From the NCBI GenBank assembly GCA_025499705.1, contig JAFMVE010000004.1:124001-188000 (forward strand): 64,000 bases of DNA. Reading direction: 5' to 3'. A model generated the notes under the pieces. The model did no database searches. It had not been told where the DNA came from and worked only from the letters and a program-made list of their open reading frames with translations. Source of the stretch: Carboxylicivirga caseinilyticus (GTDB lineage: Bacteria > Bacteroidota > Bacteroidia > Bacteroidales > Marinilabiliaceae). Shown here piece by piece: positions 33,462-43,384 of the stretch; position 1 is the first letter of the stretch; each line of letters opens with the position of its first letter. The position numbers and the translations under genes are program-made.

Positions 33462-33635
33462 CTCTAAAAAAAGTAGTTGTTAAATTTTAATTCATGCACC
33501 AAATTACGACACTTATTTTCATATAAATCATGAAAATTATCAACTTTCTGAGATATCTGCACCTAAAACATCTGTTTTAAAGCATAAAATAAGGGGGTGC
33601 TTTTCGGGATATCCTCTAAATTCAAACTTCAAATG

Positions 33636-34916
33636 CTAGTTTTCAAGCATCATTTTTATAATCTCCTGATCCGTTTCACGCATACCAATGCTACCTAATC
33701 GCCCAACGTTTTTAATGGTATTCTCTACACCTTTTACAACAATACCATCTCCACCATAAAACTGGTGTCCGTTCTTATACATTTCATAGCCTAAAATACC
33801 AGCTTCTACAGCAGAGGCTATCTTGCCTGCACAGGATGGTTTTGCACCATCACACACAATACCGGATACAATTGCCAATCCGTTAACAATCGTATGAGCC
33901 ACTTCTTTATATCTACCCCCTTGCAACCATGCTATTCCGGCACCAGCACCTATACCGGCTGATACAGCTCCACAATAGGCAGAAAGTCTGCCTATTCCGG
34001 TTTTTTGATGAATAGTAACCAAATTAGAAACCAGTAATGCTCGATATAATGCATCCTGACTAACTTTCAGTTCTTTGGCATATTCAATCACAGGCACAGA
34101 AGCTGTCATCCCCTGATTTCCACTACCCGAAACAATCATAACAGGTAGTTCGCAGCCACTCATACGAGCATCAGATCCGGCAGCAGCAAGCGCTCTTGCT
34201 CTGTTCTTAATACCTTTACCCCAGCCATTTAAAAGAACTTTACCAACATTGGCTCCCCAATTATTTTTAATACCTTCCTGTGCAATTGCATAATTCATAT
34301 TGATCTGACGATCTAATACTTTACTTACATCATCCGGATTAACTGATTCAACAAACATAAGAATACCTTCTACACTCATTTTTGAACGATCGGTATTAAC
34401 AGTCATATTCACTTCATCACAGATACTGTCATACTGAATAACTTCGTTATTTCTTATTATACGTACAATGTTCGTATGGAAATGTGATATCTGAACAGAA
34501 GCAGAAGAATCTTCGCAGTAAACATTAACAACTATGTCGAATATTTTTCCACTTTTTGAAGCATTTACCGTAATATCGTTTGAAGAGAGATACTCCTTTA
34601 TCTGCTGTTTTTCACTATCACTAACCTTTGAGATGACTTCCAATACTTTGTCTGCTTCTCCGGCAATAATACCAGCTATTGCTGCGGCTTTTATCCCTTT
34701 GAGGTTTCCTGTATTAGGAACCACCACACTTTTTACATTTTTAATGATATTATCACTCGCCTCAATAACAACACGATCCGGGAGTTGTCCCAGAACCTTT
34801 CTGGCCATAGCTGCAGCATAAGCAATAGCAATAGGCTCGGTACATCCCATTGCCGGCATTAACTCTTCGTGCAATATATTGACGTACATTTTATATTCTT
34901 CGTCATATCTATTCAT
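33636..34916 (-). CDS. CyuA-like L-cysteine desulfidase / L-serine deaminase (UPF0597)
   Basis: This protein of the UPF0597 (YhaM/CyuA) family, related to iron-sulfur L-serine dehydratases, is expected to release ammonia from L-cysteine or L-serine. I set the start at 34916 (MNRYDEEYKMYV), because the in-frame upstream stretch to 35093 is Cys- and Tyr-rich and unlike the family. Conserved features are AMGCTEPIAIAYAAA, the GSGNQGMTASVPV loop, and Cys residues in YCGAVSAGIGAGAG and GIVCDGAKPSCAGK that could hold an iron-sulfur cluster. Length is 426 residues, normal for the family. Confidence 0.88.
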   Translation of the reverse strand: MNRYDEEYKMYVNILHEELMPAMGCTEPIAIAYAAAMARKVLGQLPDRVVIEASDNIIKNVKSVVVPNTGNLKGIKAAAIAGIIAGEADKVLEVISKVSDSEKQQIKEYLSSNDITVNASKSGKIFDIVVNVYCEDSSASVQISHFHTNIVRIIRNNEVIQYDSICDEVNMTVNTDRSKMSVEGILMFVESVNPDDVSKVLDRQINMNYAIAQEGIKNNWGANVGKVLLNGWGKGIKNRARALAAAGSDARMSGCELPVMIVSGSGNQGMTASVPVIEYAKELKVSQDALYRALLVSNLVTIHQKTGIGRLSAYCGAVSAGIGAGAGIAWLQGGRYKEVAHTIVNGLAIVSGIVCDGAKPSCAGKIASAVEAGILGYEMYKNGHQFYGGDGIVVKGVENTIKNVGRLGSIGMRETDQEIIKMMLEN

Positions 34917-35073
34917 TCCCAATCTACTAGTGGTACTACATTTAATTGTTATGAAGCATTTGAAAGCACACAAAAGTAGGTATCGGCAAATATTCAAAAT
35001 ATGACAATCCGCATCTCTAAGTCTGCATTTTATCGAATTAATAATATAATAAAACGTTACATTCGGATACTTA

Positions 35074-35104
35074 AAATAAAAATCGCAGGCCAAAACCCGC
35101 GATT
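35074..35104 (-). terminator. Terminator of the TonB receptor gene
   Basis: AATCGC (35081-35086) pairs with GCGATT (35099-35104), with an inner GG/CC pair. On the minus strand a T-rich tract follows. Confidence 0.65.
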
Positions 35105-35140
35105 AAAATTATTCTAAAATTGTAGAAAACTCTGTCCATC

Positions 35141-37579
35141 TTAAAAACTTAAAGTCAGACGAGCCATATAGTTGGTTCCAGCTTGAGGATAATAGCCATC
35201 TAAAACATTATGCTCACCTCCATAATAGTATCGGTATACCCAGGCATTAGATTCATACTTTTCATTGAATACATTATTTACTTTAAAGCCAAAAGTAATA
35301 TCACCTACACGGTTAATGATAAAATCATAGTTGAATAAAAGGTCGTTTACAAACCAAGCATCAAGCTTACGATCTTCATTGGATGTATTGTCGATATACT
35401 GATCGCTGACATATTTACTAATTAAAGAAATAGTAAGTCCTTTTACAGGCATATAATTAAATTGACTAGCAACTGTTACTTCAGGCGAAAATGCAATATC
35501 TGTTTTTCCCAGATCTTTTATTTCCTGCCCCCAAGTATCCCAATTATCAACGTATTCGGTAAAGTTTTTTATTTTATTTGTTGATAGACTCACATTTCCA
35601 GTCCAGTTAAAGTTTGAAAAGATTAAGACACCTCCACTTAACTCCACACCAGCACGATAACTATCCGGCACATTTTCCATAATGGGTGCACCTACATCAT
35701 TAATCTGACCCGTTAAAACCAATTGATCTTTGTAATCCATGTAATAGCCATTTAAATTAAAAAAGGCCTTATTGCTGGTGAAAGAATATCCCAATTCAAA
35801 ATCAATCAACTGCTCAGGATCAGGTTTCTTATCAACAGGTGCATCCCTTAAATCACTCCTTGTTGGTTCTCGTCTGGTGGTAGCGAAAGAACCAAAAAAT
35901 CTGTGAAAATCATTTAGTTGATAGTTAATACCAAATTTAGGATTTACAAAGTTGAAATTATAAGACTGAGTCAAATCGGCAAAATCGTCATGTATACCAC
36001 TCATATTAAACCTAACATTTCGATATTGAAGATCACCATACAAACTTAACGCTTCAGTTAGGTTGTAATTTAGTTTTGCATATATATTAAAATCTTTTTT
36101 CAAACCATTGTTTCTATACCACTCATGATTTTCAGGAATTCCGTTATTGGTTTCCCACCAAGTAACTTTGCCATAATGATCACCATCGTATTCATTATAA
36201 CCCCCACCAACTAAAAGATGCATATTATCATTCTGATAGTTGGCTGCGAAAGTAGCTCCGTAAAAGTGATTGTCGAGCCACTTTTGTTGTATCAGGTCTG
36301 ATCTTCTTATGGTATCATTAGGCTGCAAAACAATGTAGTCAAAACCTACATTGTAATCACTAAATTTTCTATCGTATTTAAAGGAATCATAATAACCTCT
36401 ACCATATGTATAATGTAAGGCAGCTGTTAAATTAAATAGCTTATTTACTTCATGTGTAAAGTGCAATTGGTAGTGATCTTGCTGATAATTATCAGTTTGA
36501 TTATTGTAAAGATAGCGATTAAAGGTTCTGGCATTTGAATTATATAAATTCTCTGCCTCTTTGTCAGTCCAGCCATCATGAGATATTAATTTTTCAATTC
36601 CTGCCTGATCATTCTCAAGCTTTACTTTAGGAACTCCATTCCAAGCCTGATAGGTTTCCTCTGTACCTGAAAAATTGATAAACTTGATAGTTGATTTCTC
36701 ACCATAATAGCCTCCTGAAAAATAATAAGATTTTAAGTCTGAAGCACCACGATCAATAAAGCCATCGGATTTAATTCGACTCAACCTAACATCAAATGCT
36801 AAATTATTTTGAAGTAATCCGGTAGATACCGCAATAGAGTTTTTAATAGTTCCAAACGATCCATAACTGTTATCTATAAGAGCACCTGCTTTTGTTGCTG
36901 AGTTCAGGGTGTTTAAATTTATTGATGCTCCAAATGAAGCTGCCCCGTTAGTACTGGCACCAATACCCCTCTGAACCTGTATTTTATCAACTGAAGCCGC
37001 AAAATCAGGCATATTGACCCAAAAAACGCCTTGAGATTCAGCATCGTTTAAAGGAATACCATTAACTGTAACATTAATACGGGTCATATCTGTTCCTCTG
37101 ATTCTTAGATTGGTATAACCCACACCTGCGCCTGCATCAGAATTCGTTACAACACTTGGCATCTGATCGAGTAAAAACGGTAAATCCTGTCCGTAATTTG
37201 TTTTCTGCAATTCCTCTTTTGATATTTCAGAATAAGCCACCGGATCATTTTTTCCGGCTCTAATTGCCGACACAACAACTTCGCTTGTAACAACCACATT
37301 AGGCTCTAGAACCACCTGCATGTTTGAACTTGCTATTTGCTCCTTCGTATCATATCCAATAAAAGAGAATACCAGAGTTTGATCTCCGGATGGTAAAATA
37401 TTAATAATGAATTCTCCATTAGCATTACTAATTGTTCCATGATAACTATGCTTTTCAAGCACATTAACACCAATCAGTGGTTTACCGTTTTCATCTAATA
37501 CTTTACCCTTAATTTGATTTTGCGCAAAAGCGCCGGAAGACAAAAGTATTGCAATCAATACTAAAAATACATTTTTCAT
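35141..37579 (-). CDS. TonB-dependent receptor, thiamine-regulated
   Basis: This 812-residue outer-membrane receptor has a signal peptide ending AFAQ, a carboxypeptidase-D-regulatory-like domain (about 22-100), a plug domain (about 110-225, with RIRGTDMTRINVTVNGIPLND) and a 22-strand barrel ending in Phe. No SusD partner is encoded, so it is not a polysaccharide system. A TPP riboswitch lies in its 5' leader, so expression should fall when thiamine is plentiful. The receptor therefore probably imports thiamine or a precursor. It ends at a terminator and stands alone. Confidence 0.92.
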   Translation of the reverse strand: MKNVFLVLIAILLSSGAFAQNQIKGKVLDENGKPLIGVNVLEKHSYHGTISNANGEFIINILPSGDQTLVFSFIGYDTKEQIASSNMQVVLEPNVVVTSEVVVSAIRAGKNDPVAYSEISKEELQKTNYGQDLPFLLDQMPSVVTNSDAGAGVGYTNLRIRGTDMTRINVTVNGIPLNDAESQGVFWVNMPDFAASVDKIQVQRGIGASTNGAASFGASINLNTLNSATKAGALIDNSYGSFGTIKNSIAVSTGLLQNNLAFDVRLSRIKSDGFIDRGASDLKSYYFSGGYYGEKSTIKFINFSGTEETYQAWNGVPKVKLENDQAGIEKLISHDGWTDKEAENLYNSNARTFNRYLYNNQTDNYQQDHYQLHFTHEVNKLFNLTAALHYTYGRGYYDSFKYDRKFSDYNVGFDYIVLQPNDTIRRSDLIQQKWLDNHFYGATFAANYQNDNMHLLVGGGYNEYDGDHYGKVTWWETNNGIPENHEWYRNNGLKKDFNIYAKLNYNLTEALSLYGDLQYRNVRFNMSGIHDDFADLTQSYNFNFVNPKFGINYQLNDFHRFFGSFATTRREPTRSDLRDAPVDKKPDPEQLIDFELGYSFTSNKAFFNLNGYYMDYKDQLVLTGQINDVGAPIMENVPDSYRAGVELSGGVLIFSNFNWTGNVSLSTNKIKNFTEYVDNWDTWGQEIKDLGKTDIAFSPEVTVASQFNYMPVKGLTISLISKYVSDQYIDNTSNEDRKLDAWFVNDLLFNYDFIINRVGDITFGFKVNNVFNEKYESNAWVYRYYYGGEHNVLDGYYPQAGTNYMARLTLSF

Positions 37580-37636
37580 CTAAAAGCAGTTTAAGTTTAC
37601 AACAAATACCGCAATGAGGATCAAAAGGAGATAACT

Positions 37637-37707
37637 CTTTCCTTGTCGGCATTACCCGGCCAGGTTCGAAGGGTATGATCTCAGCCCGTAATATTAAGGC
37701 ACCCCAT
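37637..37707 (-). ncRNA. TPP riboswitch (THI element)
   Basis: Read on the minus strand, the leader contains the diagnostic blocks in order: GGGGTGCC, CGGGCTGAGATCATACCC, GAACCTGGCCGGGTAATGCC and GACAAGGAAAG. These are the conserved helices of the thiamine-pyrophosphate aptamer, including the GCTGAGA pyrimidine-sensor loop. It ends about 58 bases before the TonB receptor start. In Bacteroidota such elements usually control translation or premature termination. The switch mechanism is not resolved here. Confidence 0.93.
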
Positions 37708-37812
37708 TGTATAAAATCGGTGCAAATGTACAACACCATTTACAATTAACAAATATTAATATTCAATTTATTCCTACTAAAGATATTGACTTCTAAATGA
37801 AGAATACTGAAA

Positions 37813-37844
37813 TAAAAAAGCCGAAGAACTAATTCTCCGGCTTT
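37813..37844 (-). terminator. Terminator after the thioredoxin pair
   Basis: AAAAGCCG pairs with CGGCTTTT, with an inner AGAA/TTCT stem across one mismatch (37816-37843). A T-run follows on the minus strand. Confidence 0.8.
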
Positions 37845-37866
37845 TCTTGAGACTTATTTGAATTAA

Positions 37867-38355
37867 TTATTTCTCAACTTTAAGAATTTCCTTGATCATG
37901 GTTTCCATATCAGTCTTCGGACGAAATCCCATGGCTGCCTGTGGATCTCCTTCAAGAGGAACAAATACGATTGTGGGTAAACTTCTGATACCAAAAGTAG
38001 ATGCCAATTCTCGTTCCTTATCGGTGTTTATCTTGTAAACCTGAATCTTTCCATCATACTCTTTCTGAAGCTCCTGTAAAACAGGCGACAACATTTTGCA
38101 AGGTCCACACCAATCAGCATAGAAATCCAAAATAGCAGGTACTTTCCCTTCATATTTCCATGTTTGATTTTTTTCGTAATCAAACACATACTGTTTAAAC
38201 GATTGTGCGTTTAAATGTATTACTCCTCCAGCATCATCCGAGGCACTTGCTGTTGTGGTTTCTATTTCAATGCTACTTTCTTGTGATGTTAACGCATAAG
38301 TAACAGCCGATATTAATAGAATACCAATAATTAATGGATACTTAAATTTTCGCAT
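37867..38355 (-). CDS. Exported or membrane-anchored thioredoxin
   Basis: This 162-residue thioredoxin has an N-terminal hydrophobic segment (about 8-24) that acts as signal or anchor, then a Ser/Thr/Glu-rich linker and a complete thioredoxin domain. The active site is ADWCGPCKM and the cis-Pro is in RSLPTIVF. The catalytic domain closely resembles the cytosolic thioredoxin encoded 26 bases upstream. This points to duplication followed by gain of an export signal. It would act on envelope disulfides. Confidence 0.9.
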   Translation of the reverse strand: MRKFKYPLIIGILLISAVTYALTSQESSIEIETTTASASDDAGGVIHLNAQSFKQYVFDYEKNQTWKYEGKVPAILDFYADWCGPCKMLSPVLQELQKEYDGKIQVYKINTDKERELASTFGIRSLPTIVFVPLEGDPQAAMGFRPKTDMETMIKEILKVEK

Positions 38356-38381
38356 CTGACTTAAATATTTGTGGTTACTGA

Positions 38382-38741
38382 TTATTTTTCCACTTTCAAA
38401 ACTTCTTTGATCGCTCGCTCAAAGGTATCTTTTGGTAAAGCACCCATGGCCATTTGAGGCTGACCTTCTTTAGGCACAAATAGAAGTGAAGGAATACTTT
38501 GAATTCCAAAAGCACCAGCTAACTCACGTTCAGCTTCTGTATCAACTTTGTAAACGTTTAGTTTACCATCGTATTCCGCTGCCAGTTCTTCCAAAATTGG
38601 AGCTACCACTTTACAAGGCCCACACCAATCAGCATAAAAATCAATTAAACAAGGTACTTCACCTTCAAATTTCCATTCCTTATTCTCTGTATAATTGAAC
38701 ACTTTAGTTTTAAAAGTGTCGTTTGTCAATTTCTCTAGCAT
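38382..38741 (-). CDS. Thioredoxin
   Basis: This 119-residue thioredoxin has the standard active site ADWCGPCKV and cis-Pro loop QSIPSLLF. It lacks a signal peptide and is cytosolic. It shares the unusual N-terminal segment VFNYTENKEWKFEGEVP with its exported paralogue downstream (VFDYEKNQTWKYEGKVP). The pair is therefore a tandem duplication with different compartments. Its reductase could be the trxB at the end of the window. Confidence 0.93.
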   Translation of the reverse strand: MLEKLTNDTFKTKVFNYTENKEWKFEGEVPCLIDFYADWCGPCKVVAPILEELAAEYDGKLNVYKVDTEAERELAGAFGIQSIPSLLFVPKEGQPQMAMGALPKDTFERAIKEVLKVEK

Positions 38742-38865
38742 ATTATTAAATTTAAAAATTAAGATATCTATAAATGTCGATATTTCAATATCAAGTATTG
38801 TGCCAAATTCTGATTCTCTAATATAACGTCAATATGCCATAAAAAGTTGTAATTTTGTCAGCGAT

Positions 38866-40296
38866 ATGACAGAAAATGGCAGAAATAAAATTGAAAAACT
38901 GTTAAATAACCCGGTTTTTCATACAATTAGAGATATAAGTGATGAGATGGGACTTCGGTCATACGTGATCGGTGGCTTTGTACGCGATATTTATTTAAAC
39001 CGCCCATCAAAAGATATTGATGTTGTTGTAGTTGGCAGCGGAATAGAATTAGCAGAAAAAGTTGCCAGGCGATTAGGTGGGCTACGCTTATCGGTATTCA
39101 AAAATTTTGGAACCGCCATGCTTAAGTACAGGGATCTGGAAGTTGAATTTGTTGGAGCCCGCAAAGAATCGTATCAAAGGCATTCGAGGAAGCCCATTGT
39201 AGAGAATGGCACATTGGAAGATGATCAAAACCGCAGGGATTTCTCAATTAATGCCCTGGCATTAAGCCTGAATAAAGACTCATACGGAGATTTATTAGAT
39301 CCGTTTGACGGGATGAACGATATGAAAAATGGAATTATCCGTACCCCTCAGGATCCTGACATAACCTTCTCTGATGATCCCTTACGAATGATGCGTGCCA
39401 TCCGTTTTGCCACACAACTTAAGTTTCGAATAGAAGATGCTACTTTTGAAGGAATCAAGAACAATAAAGACCGGATAGAAATTATTTCGGGCGAACGCAT
39501 CGCTGATGAGCTGAATAAGATAGTTATGTCGGATAAACCCTCAATCGGCTTTAAACTGCTTGAGATATCTGGTTTATTAGCTATCATATTCCCTGAACTT
39601 CAGGCAATGAAAGGAGTTGACAAAGTAGAAGGAAGGGCCCATAAAGATAATTTTTATCACACACTGGAAGTATTAGATCGTATTGTTCCTACAACTGACA
39701 ATTTGTGGTTGAGATGGTCTGCTATTTTGCATGACATTGCCAAACCTATAACTAAACGATATGACAAAAATCTGGGATGGACCTTTCACAATCACAACTT
39801 TCTTGGAAGTAAGATGATTCCAAGGATCTTTAAAAGAATGAAATTGCCTTTGAACGAAAAAATGAAGTTTGTTCAGAAAATGGTTGATTTACATATGCGC
39901 CCGATCATCCTGAGTGAAGACATTGTGTCAGATTCGGCTGTCAGACGTTTGTTATTCGAAGCAGGAGATGACATTGATGAGTTAATGACATTATGCGAGG
40001 CAGATATCACTTCTAAAAATGAAGAAAAGGTAAAACGCTACATGCGCAATTTTAAAGTCGTTCGTCGAAAGTTAAAAGAAATTGAAGAAAAAGACAGGGT
40101 TCGTAATTTTCAACCTCCTGTTACCGGCGAAGAAATCATGGAAACTTTTGGCATATCACCTTGTAAAGCCATTGGAGATTTAAAAGCCATAATAAAAGAT
40201 GCGATTCTGGATGGTGAAATTGAGAACAATCACGAAGAGGCTTACGCATTAATGCTAAAAAAAGGAAAAGAAATGGGATTAAAGCCAGTAAAATAG
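38866..40296 (+). CDS. cca: CCA tRNA nucleotidyltransferase with HD domain
   Basis: This 476-residue class-II nucleotidyltransferase adds or repairs the 3' CCA of tRNAs. The nucleotidyltransferase core shows [20 protein letters not shown], with the two catalytic Asp residues. It then has [12 protein letters not shown], the RNA- and NTP-binding motif [16 protein letters not shown], and an HD domain (LHDIAKP). Since the tRNA-Met gene here has no encoded CCA, such an enzyme is required. It is followed five bases later by an RNA methyltransferase gene, so the two form a tRNA-related operon. Confidence 0.94.
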   Translation: MTENGRNKIEKLLNNPVFHTIRDISDEMGLRSYVIGGFVRDIYLNRPSKDIDVVVVGSGIELAEKVARRLGGLRLSVFKNFGTAMLKYRDLEVEFVGARKESYQRHSRKPIVENGTLEDDQNRRDFSINALALSLNKDSYGDLLDPFDGMNDMKNGIIRTPQDPDITFSDDPLRMMRAIRFATQLKFRIEDATFEGIKNNKDRIEIISGERIADELNKIVMSDKPSIGFKLLEISGLLAIIFPELQAMKGVDKVEGRAHKDNFYHTLEVLDRIVPTTDNLWLRWSAILHDIAKPITKRYDKNLGWTFHNHNFLGSKMIPRIFKRMKLPLNEKMKFVQKMVDLHMRPIILSEDIVSDSAVRRLLFEAGDDIDELMTLCEADITSKNEEKVKRYMRNFKVVRRKLKEIEEKDRVRNFQPPVTGEEIMETFGISPCKAIGDLKAIIKDAILDGEIENNHEEAYALMLKKGKEMGLKPVK

Positions 40297-40301
40297 CAAC
40301 A

Positions 40302-40808
40302 ATGGAAACTCATTCAAAGTACTTTTTCTCAGATCATCATGTGCCGGGCTTGCCTGAGAATATGAAACCCATACTTATTGCAGATTCATTTGCTACTCCT
40401 TCAAATATTGGCAGTCTTATCCGATTGGGAGCAAATCTGGGTATTTCCAAAGTAATTGTACTAAATGGTTTCCATCTAAGACAAAGCAAAATTAAAAAAA
40501 CTGCCGGTGCTGCCTTACAGCATATCGAAGTTGTCTACACCGAAACTCCCCAATTATTATCTTATATTCCCTCAGAATATTCAATTGTAGGAATTGAAAC
40601 CGCAGAAAATGCCACAAGCATTTTTGATCAACTCCCTAAAAAAGTAGCATTTGTACTTGGCAATGAAAAATATGGCATCAGTAAAGAGGTACTAGAGATA
40701 TGTCACTCAACAAGGTACATTCCCATGCCCGGAAAAATAAAATCTATGAATGTTTCTCATGCCGCAAGTGTGAGTTTGTTTGAATGGTATAGACAGATTA
40801 ACAATTAA
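40302..40808 (+). CDS. SpoU/TrmH-family RNA methyltransferase
   Basis: This short SPOUT methyltransferase of 168 residues 2'-O-methylates RNA using S-adenosylmethionine. The trefoil-knot motifs are NIGSLIRLGANLG (motif 1), FVLGNEKYGIS (motif 2) and IPMPGKIKSMNVSHAASVSL (motif 3). It lacks an extra RNA-binding domain. It lies directly downstream of cca, so a tRNA target is likely. The exact nucleotide is unknown. Confidence 0.92.
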   Translation: METHSKYFFSDHHVPGLPENMKPILIADSFATPSNIGSLIRLGANLGISKVIVLNGFHLRQSKIKKTAGAALQHIEVVYTETPQLLSYIPSEYSIVGIETAENATSIFDQLPKKVAFVLGNEKYGISKEVLEICHSTRYIPMPGKIKSMNVSHAASVSLFEWYRQINN

Positions 40809-40943
40809 AGAAAATAATCATTAAAGATTGAGAGCTCTTAAAAACTAATGTTTATATTTGTTACTATACGAATTCAGAAAAAAGATTTTAAGATAAACAG
40901 GTTGGCCTTGTCCACTTGTTTTAGGGTTAGTTTTTAAGGGTTA

Positions 40944-40973
40944 TAGGGGAACTTTGTTCCCCTACCTTTTTTT
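40944..40973 (+). terminator. Terminator downstream of the methyltransferase gene
   Basis: TAGGGGAAC (40944-40952) pairs with GTTCCCCTA (40956-40964) around TTT, followed by CC and a T-run. The second arm includes the stop codon of the convergent endonuclease-like gene. The 135 bases before it show nothing else. Confidence 0.8.
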
Positions 40974-41957
40974 ATACTGAATGGTAAGAATCACAGGAAG
41001 ATGATCACTAACTCCCCCAATGTACCGAGGACCAGAGTAGGTTCGTTTAGGCTTAAGTCCACTATAGCTCTTATCCTCCTCCAATTGCCAATCCATATAG
41101 CCAATTTTATGAGATAATACTACGCTATCATTTTGTTTTAAATGTGATGAAATTAATATATGATCAATGAGTGACCATTGTCCCTGAAATTTATGAGAGC
41201 CACCTATATTATGAAGCAGAATTTTATTTTGATCAACCAACGAATGAAATCCTCCTTCTTTAAGCAGTAATTGAATAGCCTCACTATCTAATTCATCATT
41301 AAAATCACCCATCAAAATGATATTTGCATCCTTTTCTAATAGTTGAATAGAGTCTGTTACTGACTTGATAATGCCGGCAACTCTTATTCGTTTGCCTGCC
41401 GAGGCAGTTTCTCCTCCCCGTTTTGAAGGCCAGTGATTAACGATTAAATGTAATGTATCTCTCGACAGTGCAACCCCTTTAACATATAAAGCATCGCGAG
41501 TGTAAAAATTCGATGTTGGATCAGTGAGATTTATTGGATGGGAAGAAAGAACAGTAAATTTACTTTGACTGTATAGCAATGCCACGTCTATTCCTCTACG
41601 ATCAGGCGAATTATAATGAATGAATTTGAAATTCAGATTATTCAGCCCCGTCTCATAAATTAACTGATTAAGTACTTTAGCATTTTCAATTTCACATAAA
41701 CCAATAATGGATGGATAATTCCATTGATTTACATTCAGAATTACCTTACTAATTTGATTAAGCTTTTGTTTGTATCGGTTATAACTCCAATGATAATCTC
41801 CCTCAAATGTGAATTCATCATCCAAAGTCAATGAATCATCTTCACAATCAAAGAGATTTTCAACATTATAAAACATGATAGAATATTGTTCAGGAGAAAT
41901 AGTCTGACCAGTAAGATGAATTGAAAAAAGTAATAATATAAAAAGAAGCCTGATCAT
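40962..41957 (-). CDS. Secreted endonuclease/exonuclease/phosphatase-family protein
   Basis: This 331-residue exported protein has the DNase-I-like fold. It starts with a signal peptide ending HLTGQ. Family motifs are MFYNVENLFD, LCEIENAKVL (metal Glu), HWPSKRGG (catalytic His), LMGDFNDE and the final GGVSDHLPV (catalytic Asp-His). It probably hydrolyses extracellular DNA or phosphoesters. Its start overlaps the stop of the beta-helix lipoprotein gene by four bases, so the two are translationally coupled. Confidence 0.9.
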   Translation of the reverse strand: MIRLLFILLLFSIHLTGQTISPEQYSIMFYNVENLFDCEDDSLTLDDEFTFEGDYHWSYNRYKQKLNQISKVILNVNQWNYPSIIGLCEIENAKVLNQLIYETGLNNLNFKFIHYNSPDRRGIDVALLYSQSKFTVLSSHPINLTDPTSNFYTRDALYVKGVALSRDTLHLIVNHWPSKRGGETASAGKRIRVAGIIKSVTDSIQLLEKDANIILMGDFNDELDSEAIQLLLKEGGFHSLVDQNKILLHNIGGSHKFQGQWSLIDHILISSHLKQNDSVVLSHKIGYMDWQLEEDKSYSGLKPKRTYSGPRYIGGVSDHLPVILTIQYKKR

Positions 41958-43384
41958 TCTTCCTTTCGTTCCTGACGTTCATAAGCACCTAAATCAGGCC
42001 CGCCATCTTCTAAACGACTCATATTTAATAAGTCCAGAGGAAACTGTTTAGCAATCGCCTCTCTTCCAAAATCTTTGGCTGGAGAGAGGGTATCCAATTG
42101 ATAATTATATGTTTTTGCATCAACAAAATTGGGTTCTTTGTCTGTAATTATATTATCAAAGAAATTCTTGTTTGATATATCATAGCTCGCATTAAGCTTA
42201 AGAAGGGTATGATCAAATTTGTATTTCACATCAGCTTCAGGGATTTCCTCTTCTGTATATTCAAAATCAGTACCCAGCTCTACTGAATCTGAACCATAGA
42301 TTATACAGTTATTAAAATTAGCTTTCTTCAGTGGAATAATTTGAACATTCCCATTATCATCCTTATAATAATTGTTGAGAAAAACACATTTACCGTTTCT
42401 ACCATACGGATAATCGGTTGTAGCAAAGGTACAATGAGAGAATTCATATTCACCTCCTACTGTAAGTGCAACAGAACTATTTCCACAGTTCCCTATCACA
42501 CTGTTACTCATGTTAATTACAGAAGATTCAGCCAAAAGTCCAAATGTACTAATGTGTTCAATCTTTGTATTATGTATTTCAACAGGACTCTCGGACTCGC
42601 CAACAGAATCAACCAGAATACCCATTAAACCATTTCGAATTATCGCATTATTAAACGAACTCTGCCCTGACCCGGGTAATAGATGAATATACCCCCACTG
42701 ACCCGGCACATCTGAGTACCATTCTTCTAACCTGTGGCCTGAAAACAATACAGGTTCCTCTTTAGTTCCTTCTACATTGAGTGTACCCAATACAAGAAGG
42801 CTGGCATCCTTATAAAAATACAATTTCGCTCCCGGATCAATAGTAACTGTTTCAGCGGAATCAACAACCACAAAATCATAAATTAAATAGGGCTTATCCT
42901 TTGTTAAATGCTGGGTTCCAAGCCACTTTTGCGTAAATACTTCAATATTCTGACCATATGCAATCAACTTCACATATTGAATTTTTTGGCTTGTGACTAT
43001 TCGTATGGAATCATCAACGATAAAAGGCTCATTTTCATCTGATGGGTCAACGGTTACATCAACAAATATATAAAGACTATCTCTGGCCCTTAGAGCAACC
43101 TCATCTATGTTATGATCTGAGTATCCGTTTATGTTTATTCTGAAATTACTTTCTTCACCGCCAGCTAAAGAAATATTTGAAATCGTCAGATCTTCATTGT
43201 AGGGATTATAGATTTTAAAATTTTTAGTTGTGGAACCTATTGAAGTAAAGATAGTATCAAACGTAACCGTATCCCTAGAAAAATACAATCCATCTGAACC
43301 TCCGCGAAAGTCAAATTCCCGCTCACACGAAAAGAAGCTTATTAAGCTAAATAAAAATAATATGATGCTTAAACCCTTCTTCAT
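41954..43384 (-). CDS. Parallel beta-helix lipoprotein
   Basis: This 476-residue surface lipoprotein has the lipobox FFSC. An Ig-like N-terminal domain (about 35-155, FKIYNPYNEDLTISNISL) precedes a right-handed beta-helix built of short repeats (NNAIIRNG, EIHNTKIEH, NMSNSVIGNC, NFNNCIIYG). Some beta-helix proteins bind or cleave polysaccharide; no catalytic residues are clear. It ends with SRLEDGGPDLGAYE, a common C-terminal motif of such proteins. It leads the two-gene unit with the endonuclease-like enzyme. Confidence 0.88.
   Translation of the reverse strand: MKKGLSIILFLFSLISFFSCEREFDFRGGSDGLYFSRDTVTFDTIFTSIGSTTKNFKIYNPYNEDLTISNISLAGGEESNFRININGYSDHNIDEVALRARDSLYIFVDVTVDPSDENEPFIVDDSIRIVTSQKIQYVKLIAYGQNIEVFTQKWLGTQHLTKDKPYLIYDFVVVDSAETVTIDPGAKLYFYKDASLLVLGTLNVEGTKEEPVLFSGHRLEEWYSDVPGQWGYIHLLPGSGQSSFNNAIIRNGLMGILVDSVGESESPVEIHNTKIEHISTFGLLAESSVINMSNSVIGNCGNSSVALTVGGEYEFSHCTFATTDYPYGRNGKCVFLNNYYKDDNGNVQIIPLKKANFNNCIIYGSDSVELGTDFEYTEEEIPEADVKYKFDHTLLKLNASYDISNKNFFDNIITDKEPNFVDAKTYNYQLDTLSPAKDFGREAIAKQFPLDLLNMSRLEDGGPDLGAYERQERKEE

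Noticed and set aside
33590-33620. Terminator after the CyuA-like gene
   Set aside because: The GC-rich stretch gives only short, poorly paired stems and no T-run in the right place.
35141-37579. SusC-type polysaccharide receptor
   Set aside because: No SusD gene is adjacent, the protein is shorter than SusC, and the TPP riboswitch indicates vitamin uptake.
42341-42628. Plus-strand open frame inside the beta-helix lipoprotein gene
   Set aside because: Antisense shadow rich in Ile, Thr and Cys; no start context or family signal.
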